From: Sipunculus nudus
Lineage: Eukaryota > Annelida > Sipuncula > Golfingiida > Sipunculidae
Reading direction: 5' to 3'
Assembly (NCBI GenBank): GCA_026874595.1
Contig: CM049306.1
Span: forward strand, 34,116,019 to 34,180,018
Length of the DNA stretch: 64,000 nucleotides
In this document: in pieces, positions 48,556 through 61,874 of the stretch
How the letters are laid out: each line of letters opens with the position of its first letter
Numbering within the stretch: the first letter of the stretch is position 1
The notes under the pieces: model-generated
What the model saw: only the letters and a program-made list of their open reading frames with translations
Databases searched by the model: none
Told to the model about the DNA's origin: nothing
Translations under genes and position numbers: made by a program

Positions 48556-50139
48556 GTGTCGCCCAAACTCGAACACATGTGGTAGACATGTCGTCGCTTG
48601 TCTCCAATTCTTGCCGTGATTTGTTGCGGATCCACAATTGTGATACGATCACAGTTGTGGGAATGGCCTGTACAGTTAGGCCTTGTAATGGTGAAATGGT
48701 AGACACTGGTAGAAGGCACCAAAAAAACTCCTAAAACTACTAAATATACACACCAAAATGCATCCGTTAGTGTCTTTGGTAGTAAATGGGTCTTTCTGGC
48801 AACTTTACCACGTTCTTACCTTAATATATTAATGAAATATTATCTCTAACGATCCTTGTGAGCCCGCGGTGATTTAAACATAACAATATACAGGAATTTG
48901 TAATGAGCGGACGTTGATCGACTGGTACCCGCCACCGAGATCTATTATCGCCCGCTTTTTCCAGTTTAAACCGCGATTAGATCAGAGCGGGTTCCCAGTC
49001 TAAATCCCGTTGCAAAGGACTGTGGGTCACTTAATGTAATCATGGCGGCTTGATCTCTATGTAAACACATCAGCTCTTGGCAAAATTATGGATAAGTAGG
49101 GCTATTGAGCTTTATTTTGGTGCCAATACTTTGCAGATGTTTTATAAAACATCCAAAGACAACAAAAAGGTAATTATTTTATGTGGTCACCGCTTGAAAT
49201 GTCAATTATACGATTCCAAAGGGGTCTCCTATTTGGAACCTTACGAGGCGTTTTTCTAAGAGTCGTTCCCAAGACGTTGTTGACGGAGAGGAGCAGAGCG
49301 GATCGGAATCACACGTCTTGGGCCGAGACAAGCCGTGATAAAAAATCGCCGGATATGCTACGAGTTTAACCGTGAGTGTGAAAGACGTGGACACGATGCT
49401 CGATATTCAGTGGGTATGTACGACTACTCTTCAACATCCGTACCAATTTTGCAAGTGTTCTGTTCGACATGGCCTTGACATTGTTACGAGTAGGGGCGAG
49501 TTGTGGCGACAATATAAAGGTGGATTCCTACAATCAAAACCCAGAAGATTCCAACATTTCTAGCCTATGGACAGGAAGATGATCCATGTCTATGAGTTAT
49601 CAACTACAAGAAAATCTTGAGACTGTTCCAAAAGTGCGGAACCATCACAGTTTATACCCAAATTGCCATTTCTCGGCGTCACTCGTACATTACTCGTATT
49701 TCAATCTCATAACTCGTCATAAACTCGTGCATATGTTGCCGTAACTCGTCAAGACTCGCCTATATCTGTAGGCTGTCGTAGGCTCTTCACCAATTTTCGA
49801 AAATGTGTCGTATACAGACCGCACAGATGTCGATCAAACTCTTCCTAAATAGACGGTTATCGTACGTATTAATGTCGTATAATTATGGAACAGAATTATG
49901 GTGTCTTCATCATAAGAAACGGCAAACTCGTGGTATTTTCGGCGGTGACACGCAGGCTTAACCCGTGACAGTGTGACTGGGCCTTTAAAGCATGAGAAAT
50001 AACGATACAATATATAATGTAAAAGGAGGTATCCTGCCTCAGTAATTCTCAGTTCATAATAGAGTACGGGGTTACATGTCTCAACGAAAAACGTGGACTC
50101 AATCGACTCAAGAGGACTAGAAATTATATATGTATAGTT
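48556..50139. other. Non-coding stretch
   Basis: Less AT-rich around 48900-49560 but with no recognisable exon. Several 60-codon frames overlap there without a shared reading frame or known motif. Confidence 0.45.
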
Positions 50140-51005
50140 TGTTACGGAACCTAATATTAACAGATCACGTATGCGCGATGAACATAAATTTTGTAATGCA
50201 AAAAAAAAAATCAGATTCTGTAACACTAGGCAGCGTGAAATGTCTAGGGGAATAAATAAAGAAGTCAGTGGTTTTTTGTTAACAAATAACGATAATTTAC
50301 ACTTAAAACAACCCTAACATTACAATACACTAAATCAGTACAATTACACAGTATAACAGCGGTATAACAGCAAATCTATACAATCACACATTAAAATAAA
50401 CAGAGTGCACAGTACCTGGATACCACCACTGTCACAGCGATAAGTCCTTCATAATGTATAAGCCGGATGAACAGTTCACACAAATCTTCTCGGGGATAAC
50501 AGTCCAATGTAATCATAAAATCCATCTACTTTTATCCAAAACTGAAATCCTGGCAGTGATCCGAAAGTCAAACTGATGACTACATAAAATCCGTCATAAA
50601 TTTGAAGAAAATCTGTAACTGCTGTATGTATCGGAAAAGGTCCCACTCTTCTGTGTCCGCTGGAATATTCTCTCACCTCTCTCTCGGCTCTAAAGCACAG
50701 CCCCCTATTTATAACTTCTCACCTCCAGGCGAGAACCTTCCATTTCTCGAACAATCCAAAGAATCTAACATGATACACAGTAAACACGCGTTACAGTAAA
50801 CATCTAGAAAAAGAACGTTGTGTCTATACATGTCAGGGTTCACACGTGAGCCGGCCCGGCTCGGCCAGGCGAGAAAGCCCCAAACTAGCATGACAGCGAG
50901 AGTTCAACAAGTACGAATTAAACTGAGATTGCAACACCTGGCCAGGCGAGGCCGCTTCAACACGAGTTACGCTCGTGTCACACAATAAAAAAGACATCTG
51001 TAACA
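50140..51005 (-). mobile_element. Solo LTR, minus strand
   Basis: 866 bp bounded by TGTTACGG on the left (the complement of CCGTAACA) and CTGTAACA on the right. It is collinear in reverse with 55372-56215: AGATCACGTATGCG, TTTCACGCTGCCTAG and CCAGGTACTGTGCAC all occur as complements. A complement of TTATAAATAGGGG near 50703-50716 is the promoter TATA box. The 4-base flanks AGTT and GGTT differ at one position, so the target duplication is weak. No internal retrotransposon sequence adjoins it. The 130-, 65- and 66-codon frames are LTR sequence. Confidence 0.8.
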
Positions 51006-51880
51006 GGTTCATATTTTGAAAACAAAACGGTGCTCCTGTTATTTCCCTGGCTTTGTATGCAAGTTAAACTTTTAGGACTTGACCTCGATAAACCTCCTAT
51101 CACTGGTGAAAAAAGATAGGCCTTTATCTTTACATACAAATACATGGCTGACCATTAAGATGCCATTAAATCAACAGCAATTTTAAATAAAGATCTGATA
51201 AAAAAAGCCTCAGCCGAAGTGTCTCTCACGGATCATTTTATGGCTTTATATAGAAGGAATCTGTTTGTAGGGAACTGATTAAAATAATAACATTTGAAAC
51301 TAGAAATCTGCTTTCAAGGGAATGCAAGCCTCCGCCATTGGGACAGTCCTAAATGGAGAATGTTACATTAGCCTAGGTTTAACCCCTTTATCCTTTGCCA
51401 ACGATCGAGTTGGCTAACTTTTTGGTTGGAAGAATTAATGTAAACTTTTTCCTGTATCTGATCTTCTGAAGGTCACGACATCTAGAATGTCTCACCAGGG
51501 TTTCCTTTAACATAACCTGGTGCTGAATCATTGGTTAATCGTGCTTAAATGAAAGTTAAGAAACGACAAGGGGCCAGATATTTCGAATACAATCTTATAG
51601 CATCTTAAGTTACCTCTCTTGGTGTGAGTTTTTTAATCTTCCAACCTTTCAAGATATGCCCTTTCCTGGTCTTTCTTCTTTGAAAGTAATTTGAAACATA
51701 CTTTTTTACAAATCAAAATAATAAATGTCATAACAATGTTTACTGCAGATACAAAACCTTCTAGATACCATTTATTCTTCACAAAATAACAAATAAAGAA
51801 GAAAACGAATCAACTTTGAAAAGAAGATTTAGGGATAACAAAAGGGTTGACAGCCGCTTTTCTAATGGTTCATCCCACAA
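51006..51880. other. Non-coding stretch with a short R3-like start
   Basis: At 51322-51337 the sequence GCAAGCCTCCGCCATT matches the first bases of R3 copy 1 (4703). The similarity does not continue. Otherwise nothing recognised. Confidence 0.4.
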
Positions 51881-51947
51881 CCCCCCCCCCCTTCCCCCCC
51901 CCCCCCCCTGTCTCTCTCTCTCTCTCTCCAAACACACACACACACAG
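51881..51947. repeat. Composite C-run, (TC)n and (AC)n tract
   Basis: C-rich run (51881-51909), then TC repeat, then CA repeat. Confidence 0.9.
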
Positions 51948-54900
51948 TCACACATATTATCTTCCCTTTTCTCTTCCTTCTGACCCTTTTTGCGCGCAAT
52001 ATAAAACAAATGAGATTGGGTCACAATGTTCGTGCTGGGTGACAGATTGGTACCAGATATTTATGTCTAAACCTATGCTGATTTCCAAGGTCGTTTTCTC
52101 CATTGCTGATTCTCCATTATCTGTCAGACGTGGGTGTGGGTAAGAGGCGTTTATTGATCGCTCAGCAACTGCAAACATCAAGTATTTATGATCCCTTCGG
52201 AAGCACGTATCAATTACTGTACATGCCTGTAATTTTTTGTTAAAAACACGTTTATTTCTTTCCCAGAGCCTTGATTATATTGTATCGTACAATAATCGCG
52301 ACCACAGTCAGGTTATCAATAAAAAGGCACGAAGGAAAAGTATATGGTAGAATTCTAGCATGGGTCTGTAAGCTGGGCACAAGTAACGTTGATTGGACCT
52401 ATAATATTGGACAATTTCCAAAAAAAAAAAATGGTAAAAAGTGATGCTCTACCCCTGTCAGGTTCAACAACCTTTACTTATCTGGGAGGGTTTTACTGCC
52501 AGTACCATGGTACGTTTGTAATAGAAAAATAAATTCATTATATCATTAATAAGGATTTCCTATTGAATGTTGATGGTTGGCGTGTAGGAGATAGCTTAGC
52601 ATTAAAATTATGACATTGTCTGTCAAAAGGTCAGACTAATAGCTCTTAATATATCTGACCTTCTTTCTGAGGCATATGAAAAGCAATCTTCACAGCTGAC
52701 CTAATTAACATGCAGTATGATGCAAGTAGAAACCGCACAATTTCCAATTTCGGATAACTTTGTAATTGTAGCAGCAGTAATGACCAAAGATATTGCATCA
52801 ATTTTAGTTTGTTTCTATCGTTTTATAAATATCTCGAGTGTTAAATGTCAATGCATTAAAAGTTTTGGGGATATATTGGTCTTCAGACTATGAGTTAAAT
52901 AACTTTTTGAGTTGTTCCCGAGTTATGTAGAAATATTTTCCTCAATATACAAGCTCCCCTGGTCAGACTATTTTTATGGTTGCACAAGATCTGTAAACTG
53001 AATTCAAAGGATTTGAAATTAAGCAATTCTTTATTAAAATACATATATAACCTGGTTTAGGGAGTTGACAATAGTAACTAATAAAAGTTCAGTTATTAAC
53101 TTAGTATTCATGTGTTTGGTAAGCAGTTTTGATTATCTTCCATTTCTTTACTTATATAATGATAGTAACAACCGCGGGGATAGATTTTTTCTATGTATAA
53201 ACAGTTGCACATTAAAGTGGAATGTTAATATATTTTTATATTGAGAGTCTGTAAAGTTGGTCTTCCATCCATTTTGCATGCAAAGTTGGATGGGACATAA
53301 GTAGGAGAGTTGGGGCGGGGGGGGGGCACTTGAAACAATCCTCTTCTTGCAAGTTTATTTTACTTTTCTTGAACATAATGTGAATATGCTGCGTTGGCGG
53401 AGGAACATTTTTCGTAGACTCGATGTAGTGACCTACAAATCGGCGCAAAGCAAGAGACAGTAATCTCTCTTTTTGTCTGCCATTACGTGTGTTTTGATGC
53501 CCTTGACAAAGTGTTTGTCATTTATAGCAGTCAAAACAGCAGGGAATAACAGTTGGCATGCGAGAGGATAAATACTGTGCCAATTGTTAAATGACCTGTT
53601 ACAAACATACCGCCTTGGGCTTCCCGTATCAGGTATAAATACGGGTGTCAGGACCTGTAAGGTGACGCTGGAGTGTGTGGCAGGCACACCCTAATCACTC
53701 ACACACTTAACGCCTGAACGCTTTGGGAATCCATCTATAGCCGAATGGTGTTCTGCGTGTGGCACAAACTCAGACAAAAGAGGAGAAAATAATGATTTGT
53801 CACGTTTTCATAACCTAGCCTCCACTAGTCTTTGTCGCCTTACCATGTTAAAACCACCCATTTTCTCAGATTTCACGAGGCGAGACCACTTTAGGCGGAC
53901 TCTGACGAGTGGCCCCATTTTATGGGTAACTGCTTGGGGGTGTGTTTTACAAGCGCAAGACTATTGCCAGCAGTGCTGAATTGATACATAAAAATAACTT
54001 GACGATAATCTTGGGAAAAACACTGTCTTCTTACTGCGATAATAACCTGAATGATAGGTCAAAGTAGGCTTTAACTAGACTGTCAAAAGAATCCAGGTAC
54101 CCTGTTCGATCCCTGGTAATTGCTTAGAGGGGTGGGTGCAAAGAGCTTTTAAGGAGCTTAAAGAAACGCCCTATTCCTGTTCGTTCCACATAAATCGATT
54201 CAATTTACCTCCTATGTTCTTTTCCAAACTATTAACCTTTTTTTCTTTTTCAAACCTTACGCGTATTCAAACTGCCAGAATGACGGAAGGATCGGCTGTG
54301 ATTAAATAATTAAAGTAATTATATGCGATTTCGCCGGATTAAAGCTGTATTTTTTTTCAGGGTGTTACTGAACCTGATGTCCTTAGATGAATAGCGGATA
54401 TTAAGACCTGTCTTGTTTTTATGTTAATTTAATTTGTTTTCGATTCGACACTTCCTATTTTTACAATTGTGTCAAATTTACATTGCTAAGAGCCATACTG
54501 TGGTATTCCTAATATATTTTCGCGATTTTTACCTATTCGTTGTTTCGCGAGGCTTAAGGCGATATCAGCATATACAATAACTTATACAGAGTATACCCAT
54601 TATGAATTCTTATATGCGCAAAACTGGGAAAAAAGGAGATCCATATGAACATAGAACAAGTAAAAAGTATTGTTCATCATTACTTCTAACACACAAGATG
54701 TAATATTATTTAATTTAACACTCTTTTGCTTTTCGACATGCCTTCAGTGATGGGGCTTCACATTCACGGAGGTTTTATTTTCGTGATAATTACCCTTTCG
54801 CGAACTGAAACCCAGAAGCCCACAATCAAAAGACCAATGATGTATAATATAAACAAATAAAAGATCTTGTGCACTACCCTTTAATCAAAGATTCAAATTA

Positions 54901-55367
54901 AAATGGATATAAGATCTTTCAAGTTACCTGCCAATGATAAACAATACTTCCGACTTGTTTGATGTTTACTTGGTTCACCTTCCAACTGTCAGTTTTTGAG
55001 CACATTATATTTAAGAAAAACAATTCATGGAATATTGGATAAACTCTGTGTAGGTTATTGTGAGTTCGCGAAAATGAAAAACAACGAAAATTATGAAAAC
55101 TGAGTGTCAATTCCTTGAAACGTAGAGATCATAGGAACAAAATACCATCAAAGCAAAATATCAACAATATAGAAGTACAAAATCCAAAATTAATCTTGTA
55201 TTTGAATCGATCGCTGTAAATTTATTGAAATTTATGTTAAGAATAATCAATTGACAAACATATATGTATATATATAACTACATTTTTCGAAGTTCTTTTG
55301 AACACACATCTTCTAGTGTAAAATGTTCAGCCTATTATTGCGTTATTTTAAAAATCTTGATGAATAC
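51948..55367. other. Long non-coding stretch
   Basis: About 3.4 kb with no recognisable gene, RNA or bounded element. A B-box-like GTTCGATCCCTGG near 54109 has no A box. Confidence 0.5.
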
Positions 55368-56219
55368 ATCGTGTTACAGGCCCTTTTCATTGTGTGACAC
55401 GGGCGTAACTGGTGTTGTAGCGCTCTTGCCTGACCGCGTGTTGCACTCTCAGTTTAATCCCTACTGGTTGAACTCTCGTTGTCATGCTAGCTCGAGGCTT
55501 TTTCGCCTGGCAGAGACGGGGCGAGCTCACGTGTGAATCCTTATATAATGAGACACGGCATTTGTTATTCTGGTATGTACTTTGAACGTGTGTACTGTGT
55601 TAGATTCTTTACAATGTTCGAGAAGTGGAAAATTCTCGGCTAGGATGAAAAGTTATATAAAGGGGCCGTGTTTTAGAATCGGGAGAGAGAGGTAAGAGAA
55701 GATTCCAGCGGACACAGACGTGTGTATGTCAGTTTGTGGGAGCTGTCCGATTAAGCAGTAATTCCGGGGATTCCACTATTACTAACTCTATACAATTTAA
55801 TGCTGCCTGCCTCAAGTTTACTTTCTGGATTGTTACAAGAGCTTTACATTGGACTGTTTTTCTCCGAGAGGATTTGTGTGGACTTCTCATCCACATATAC
55901 ATTTAAAAGGACTTATCACTGTGACAGTGGTATCCAGGTACTGTGCACTTGGTTTATTCTTCTGTGTTATTGAATTGATTTGTTGTTATACTAATGTTAT
56001 ACGGTGTAATTGTATTGATTTAGTGAATTGTAATGTTAGGGTTGTTTTAAGAATAAATTATAGTTATTTGTTAACAAAAAAAAAACACACTTCTTTATTC
56101 TTTCCCTTAGACATTTCACGCTGCCTAGTGTTACAGAATCTGATTTTTTTATCTCCTTGACAAAATTTACGTTCATCACGCATACGCGATCTGTTGATAT
56201 TTAGGTTCCGTAACAATCG
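55368..56219 (+). mobile_element. Solo LTR with ATCG target duplication, plus strand
   Basis: The LTR spans 55372-56215 (844 bp), starting TGTTACAGG and ending CCGTAACA. It is flanked on each side by ATCG, a perfect 4-base target duplication. Internal signals are in the right order: TATATAAAG at 55654-55662 and AATAAA at 56052-56057. TGTTAC...GTAACA ends and a 4-base duplication are usual for Ty3/gypsy-type retrotransposons, though the clade is inferred. Related copies are at 50140-51005 (minus), 57396-57931 and 44062-44185. The 90- and 103-codon frames are LTR sequence, not genes. Confidence 0.88.
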
Positions 56220-57395
56220 GCAACATAAGCAGCTTACCGTTCATATCCGGGGTTTCTGTTTGTTCGGCCTCACCGTTTGTCATTTACACTATGCTTAAAT
56301 CGTGACGTAAAATATTTTCTTAAACCTGTTTATTAAGTATAATTATGGGTAACCTGTACACTAATTGTTTACAAAAGAGCATTAATCTTTTCTTCAAAAA
56401 GTTCCGCAGGATTCAATATCAATTAACGTCAATTTATATTGAGTATTTAAAAGATATAGATACTCAATTTTTATATATAATAGTCCCATGTCCAGGACCA
56501 AGTCTTATCCCATACTTCATTTTTGTTTCAATCCTCTAATGACTCCAGTTTTTATCATGGTTCTGTTTGGACACGCCAGACGTAATCCACAGTGTAAATG
56601 CCATCCACCCTCACCAGGTAATCAGGAAATGCCAAGCTGTCTTTTATCATGTCAGGATATATTTAAAGGAAATTTTAGAACTGCACAAAATTGTAAAAAA
56701 GGTTCCACAGATGCATAAAATGCAACATACGGGGCCCACCTTCGAAACAGTTCGAGGCCAAGGTACTAGAGTCATCAGAGATAAAGGTCTCTTAAATTTA
56801 TTGCTGAACCATTATTAGCTGATTTCGATTTCGTATATACAAATATCGTTATATATTTTGAATATTATGGATCAAATAATGGATGAAAATATGAAAAAAA
56901 AATATAAACTGTTACAGTAATATAACATGATGTTTGCAAACTCATACCAGTGCCAGAGTTATCGGTTTTAAAATTCGATTATTTCCTAATTGGCAAAAAA
57001 TTGTTTTTTCCGTCTGTGACGGGACTCATCTTTAAATGTTACATCTACACTTACAATTTTTAGCTGTACAAATGCAGATCAAATATACCTTTAGATTAGG
57101 GTGCTGTAAGTAACATAACTGAGAAAACCATTCCCTTCGATGTTAATTTTTCATACTCGTGTAAAAAGCCCCTATGTGTATCATTTCAATGAATCATATT
57201 CCAATGAATAGCTATGGTACATATGCAGAAATAATATAGAGAAAAATGAAACGTCATTGCATCCTTTTTATGTTTCACTTAAGTAATGATTGCACAAAAT
57301 TTAGGCAACCATCAAATTTATTTAAAAATAAATGTATCTTTGGTCGTTATAAAAATAGCTAAAAATAGGAAAAAACTGATAGATTTTTTAGCAAG
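56220..57395. other. Non-coding stretch between two LTR copies
   Basis: The two flanking LTRs are in direct orientation and about 1.2 kb apart. This segment shows no gag or pol frame, primer-binding site or polypurine tract, so it does not look like the interior of one retrotransposon. Frames of 76 and 83 codons at 56488-56818 have no recognisable domain. Confidence 0.5.
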
Positions 57396-57929
57396 AAGTT
57401 ATAAATACGAGGCTGTGTTTAAGAGCCGAGAGAGAGGTAAGAGAAGATTCCAGCTGACACAAACGTGTGAATGTCAGTTTGTGAGACCTGTCCGATTATC
57501 CAGTAATTTCAGGGATTCTACTGTTACTAACTGTTTCTAACAATTTAATGCTGCCTGCCTCAAGTATACTTTCTGAATTGTAAAAAGAGCTTTACATTGG
57601 ACTGTTATTCTCCGAGAGAATACATTTTAAAAAACTTGTTGCTGTGGCGGTGGTGGTATCACGGTACCGTCCACTTTGGTTATTAGGCTGTGTGATTATA
57701 TTGATTTGATGTTATAATGTTATTGTACTGTGTAATTGTTTTGATTTAGTGTACTTTAATGTAAGGGTTGTTTTAAGAATAAATTATAGTTATCTGTTGA
57801 CAAAAAACCACTGACTTCTTTATTCATTCCCCTAGACATTTCACGCTGCCTGGTGTTGTGGAATCTGATTTTTTTTTTATCTCCATTGCAAAATTTGTGT
57901 TGATCACGCATACGTGATCTGTTTATATT

Positions 57930-57931
<2 letters not shown>
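57396..57931 (+). mobile_element. Truncated LTR of the same family
   Basis: Starts at the TATA region (GTTATAAATACGAGGC) and runs through AGAGAAGATTCCAGC, CTGCCTGCCTCAAGTA, GAATAAATTATAG and GATCACGCATACGTGATCTG. It lacks the first 280 or so bases of the full LTR. Its last bases (TTCCGTAACA in the intact copy) are replaced by a (TA)n array. Confidence 0.82.

Positions 57932-57987
<56 letters not shown>
57932..57987. repeat. (TA)n array at the LTR truncation point
   Basis: About 55 bases of TA repeat beginning exactly where the LTR similarity stops. Confidence 0.95.
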
Positions 57988-57990
<3 letters not shown>

Positions 57991-59324
57991 CCTCTAGGAA
58001 AATATGGTCAGCTTGGCGTCATGGCTCATGGGCTAATTATTTCTTCAGGGGCTCCATTAATCGCCAACAAATTTACCCATTTGGATTTTAGTTTCAAATA
58101 TAATTACTATCAGCCGCTGTTTTGATATGCAACATTCAACATTTATTATACCAGATAGTGAGTCAGATTACCCTTTCAAGACAGAGGTCTCCATCTTTAC
58201 TAACTTTGTTCAACATTTGTTTGTCTTATTGTGTCATGCGTTACGATACCGGTTAGGGCATATCTGCTGGCCGGGGTGTGCATAGATATATTATTATATA
58301 TGTAATATTATAATATAGAATCAACTTACTTAAATACCCTCGTCCTATTTCAAGACTGAAACAAAAAGAACAGTTTGTGTTAACTGCATATTAAAGTGTA
58401 CAGTAACTAAAAATGACTGATATTTTCAAATTGTTATATGCATTTTTATTTATAACTTTGCTTAGTAGATATTACCGTCTGTAAAGTTTTCCCTTTGCAA
58501 AGTCGAATGTAGGGGAGGGGGCATAACCCCCTGCGGCACCCGTTCCTGTTGGGGGGTGGGGGGGGGGGGGTAAAATTGATTTAAGATTACCTGGGGAAAT
58601 AAGATGGGATGGCGGTAGCCTGAAGTCTTGACATAGTTTACCTTGAGTCCTGTCCTTCAGTAATTGACTCAATAAATCACATCATTCAACATTTTCACCC
58701 TACGTCATACCTCACCTCAAGATTAACTTACTAACAGTCATTGACGTGCGGATGGGTTAAGAGTACCATTGCTACCTTAAACCCATAGCTTCAACCGTAT
58801 ATGTTTGTCAGTAAAATTTAGAGGCATTTGTGGAAAAATCATGCAAAAGGAAAATTTGAAACCAATTGCTTACTTTAATAGGATTACTTTTTATTAAATA
58901 GTGAACTGGGTCTCTCAGCTGTCAAGGATCAGTCAAAATGAGACTTCTCGGGGTAATATTTGAGAACATCAAATTAATTTGAGGAAGTAGGAATCAATTC
59001 GCTTAAATCCCATACAAATGTAAAACGTGAATTAAACAAAGCAGAAATTTAAACATGTCAGGTAAACTCCATTCAATGACAAGTCTTGAAACAAAGTTCT
59101 GCTATCTGCTCTTTATAGATATTTCTTTATCATACGAAATATGATATGTTGATCCTCATCCTTTTAAGAAATGCATAAATATATGATTATATCAAAGTTC
59201 AGTCCTTTTATATGAAAGAAAGAGTCAAATTTAGAAACATGCAGAAATTCAGAAATATATTATTACTATGTAGTCTTGGAATCAGCTGGCTTCCACCCTG
59301 TGATGTAGTAGGGGACACATCATC
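57988..59324. other. Non-coding stretch
   Basis: Nothing recognised except a G-rich run near 58550-58571. Confidence 0.5.
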
Positions 59325-59805
59325 CGTGTACAAGTCCGTGTCCTGGCCACTCGAGTCCGAGTCTAAGTCCGAATTCTTGTGGTTCGAGTCTATAAGACCA
59401 CCTTCTTTGTTAAAGATTCATTTATAACTTTAATCTAATTCCGAGTCCAATAAATTTTTCTTATTAAAAGAAATATAAAAAAAGATTAGTTGAGATAATC
59501 CTGCAAATGTAAGATTAGTTTACAAGTGCCCTTCACTTGAATGTTTAATTACGTTTACTCCCCTAATGTAGTGCTTAAACTTGGTGGTTTAGTTTTATTT
59601 ATTCTTTTATTTTGTTTCTTATGTTGCTCATGTGCACAGTCATACTAAATTTGTGACAATATTGTCTCTTCTATCGGACATGAGATGGGCTCCGTCTGAA
59701 TCCTCGAGTCCATACCTCCAAATTCAAGTCCAAGTCGAAGACACTCGAGTCAATGTCTTTAGAACTCTAGTCCTTACACAGTGGACTCGAGTCCTACCTC
59801 ACTAC
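59325..59805 (+). repeat. GAGTCC/AAGTCC repeat family R2, copy 3
   Basis: Blocks of CGAGTCCGAGTCTAAGTCCG type at about 59328-59400 and of TTCAAGTCCAAGTCGAAG type at 59696-59795, around an AT-rich spacer. The spacer is less like those of copies 1 and 2. The 124-codon frame at 59632-60006 is largely repeat-derived. Confidence 0.65.
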
Positions 59806-61149
59806 CTCCAAAGCTGGTATTACATCTGCAGCGTTGGTCAAATATTTAAGCCTTTTATTTTTGTGCTAAGGATGGCTACAACCCTGCTTACAGCTGGGTC
59901 CATATATCTGAATGTTTGTGACCGTGCATACGACTTGTTTTATAGGTCAAGGAGTGTAACCCATGCTACCAAAACGGGGCATTCATTTCAGAAGATAATA
60001 AGGTGAGAGACGGAATACTGAAAGTATAGGTGTGTACCGGCTGTAGACAACAGAGACAGTGAATCACTGTGACGTTTCAGAACATTCTCACGGGATTACA
60101 GTAAATTCCTATACCACAGTTTCCTGTCTTTTCACCAAATTGCTACGTCACTGGCATTTAAAGAAACGTTGCGAACAAAATAAATCAACCTGACCCACAT
60201 GGTTCACGGGGTCAAGCAATTTCTACCTAACGAAGCATTCTATCCCACGCTGGAGTTTCATTGGTTTTCTGGTCGTCCTGTTTCCTCCCCCGCTACTTTG
60301 AAGGTTGATTATTTCCAATGTCCTCTCTTTTTTTTTCTTATGCCGTAGATGAGATGTACCCCTAGCCTGGATTAAGCTGTCTTCGCTCAATATATAATTA
60401 TAGAACCTTCAGTTAACAAATCGCCAACATCTGCTTGTGAGAAGAAATATGTTTCCATTGTGCTTTTATTGTATCTTCTTTCAGCTGACCTGAATGTGAT
60501 GATATAAGCTTTTTTATACAGCATTTTGATAAAAAATAATCCCTAACATTTTACAAAGGACCAAATTATATCACAATAATCCTGTTTATAACGTGTCGAT
60601 CTCGGTAGGTTTTTTTAATATCCTCGTGCTAGATGCATTTTTGTTCATAAGAATAATGTTTATATCATGCGTTTAAAGTCAGACTGGTTTTCTATCCTAA
60701 TCTCTGTTCTTGCGCGCGCGTGTGTGTGTGGGTGGTTGTGCTGCTCGGTATGGACATATATTAAACTTTCCCTTATGCAGAAATTCATGTAAACACTGTT
60801 AAACAACGGTACAAGAATATAACTTGAATGAGTTATGTATGGTTTTGCTGTATATTGATGTTTTTATTTCATGTATAATAATTATTAACAAAAATGGAGG
60901 TGAAAGCAGTCAATGTGTGTTTAGGTCTCTCCGGCCTAAAATGAATCAATTTAGTAGATTTTTGTTGTTCCATTGTTTGCATAGTGGCTTAGCTTTGTCA
61001 AAACAATTACTCACTGTTACAATTAGTTCTCTTGATAGTAAGTTATGGCTCCAATATTTGCAGAGTTCAACTGACTTGATTACTGCAGGCAATGACAGTA
61101 CTTAAGTTTGTTACATGTTTGCCGTTCATTCAATCAAGATGAGTCGTAA
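59806..61149. other. Non-coding stretch
   Basis: Contains a short GC/GT run near 60712-60729. No gene recognised. Confidence 0.5.
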
Positions 61150-61705
61150 CATATGTTTTTAAAGTACTTATGAATACTTGAGTACTAGTACGAGTATTTT
61201 GTTATTTTTAAGAAAGCAGTAAAGTACAAGAACTGATTACTCGAAGAAGTACTCATGAGTACGAGTATTTCAATTTGACATCCAGGGAGGTCCATGGAAA
61301 AGCTCCTTTGGACACCTGAAATAAGGACCCTGTTGCCCATTTCCTTTGAGCTATGTAGTGCTTGTAAATACCCCTCAGTATAATAAAAAAATCATACAAA
61401 GCCACCAGTTTCTGAACAACTAATGCATTCATCACCATGCATGTACCTTCATCATGGAATGTTACATCAGTTCCTGCAGACTGGTGGCACCACCTGGATT
61501 TTTTTTTCAGATTTGTATGCATTTTCATTTCATTTTTATTGTTGAGACCTTAAAAGATGCGGTCGTCCGTTAACAGAGCACAAATCATGACCATTTCACC
61601 TAAAATTTTCTAACTTGCCATCCAGGGAGGTCCATGAAAAATCTACTTAAAAACCTGAACTTAGGTCTCTGTTACCATATCCTTTCAGCTATGCTTCAGT
61701 TGAAT
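61150..61705. repeat. AGTACT-rich segment and a direct repeat of about 95 bp
   Basis: 61155-61265 has several ACTTGAGTACTAGTA / AGTACTCATGAGTA words, like 6720-6835. The segment CATCCAGGGAGGTCCATGGA...GAGCTATG (61279-61355) recurs as CATCCAGGGAGGTCCATGAA...CAGCTATG (61619-61695) in the same orientation, about 340 bases apart. This suggests an old tandem duplication. Confidence 0.55.
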
Positions 61706-61874
61706 TTAGATACCACCTACAAACTTTGGCATTCAGATGATAAAATTCCTTTTATAAAAGTCTTCCTAGACAGCTGGGCGTCATTACCCCTGGGTCACTT
61801 GTTTAAGATTATTTTGGCGAGCCCCAACATATTATAAACACGATATAAACAAAACAAAACAAGAAACCTTTGTG

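Noticed and set aside
49834-50226. 130-codon antisense frame
   Set aside because: Most of it lies within the minus-strand LTR (50140-51005), it runs past the LTR end, and it shows no retroviral domain.
54100-54130. B-box-like GTTCGATCCCTGG
   Set aside because: No A box upstream and no cloverleaf pairing.
55372-57931. Two direct LTRs as a complete retrotransposon with a 1.2-kb interior
   Set aside because: The right copy lacks its 5' third and its end. The left copy has its own ATCG duplication on both sides. The interior has no primer-binding site, polypurine tract or pol frame.
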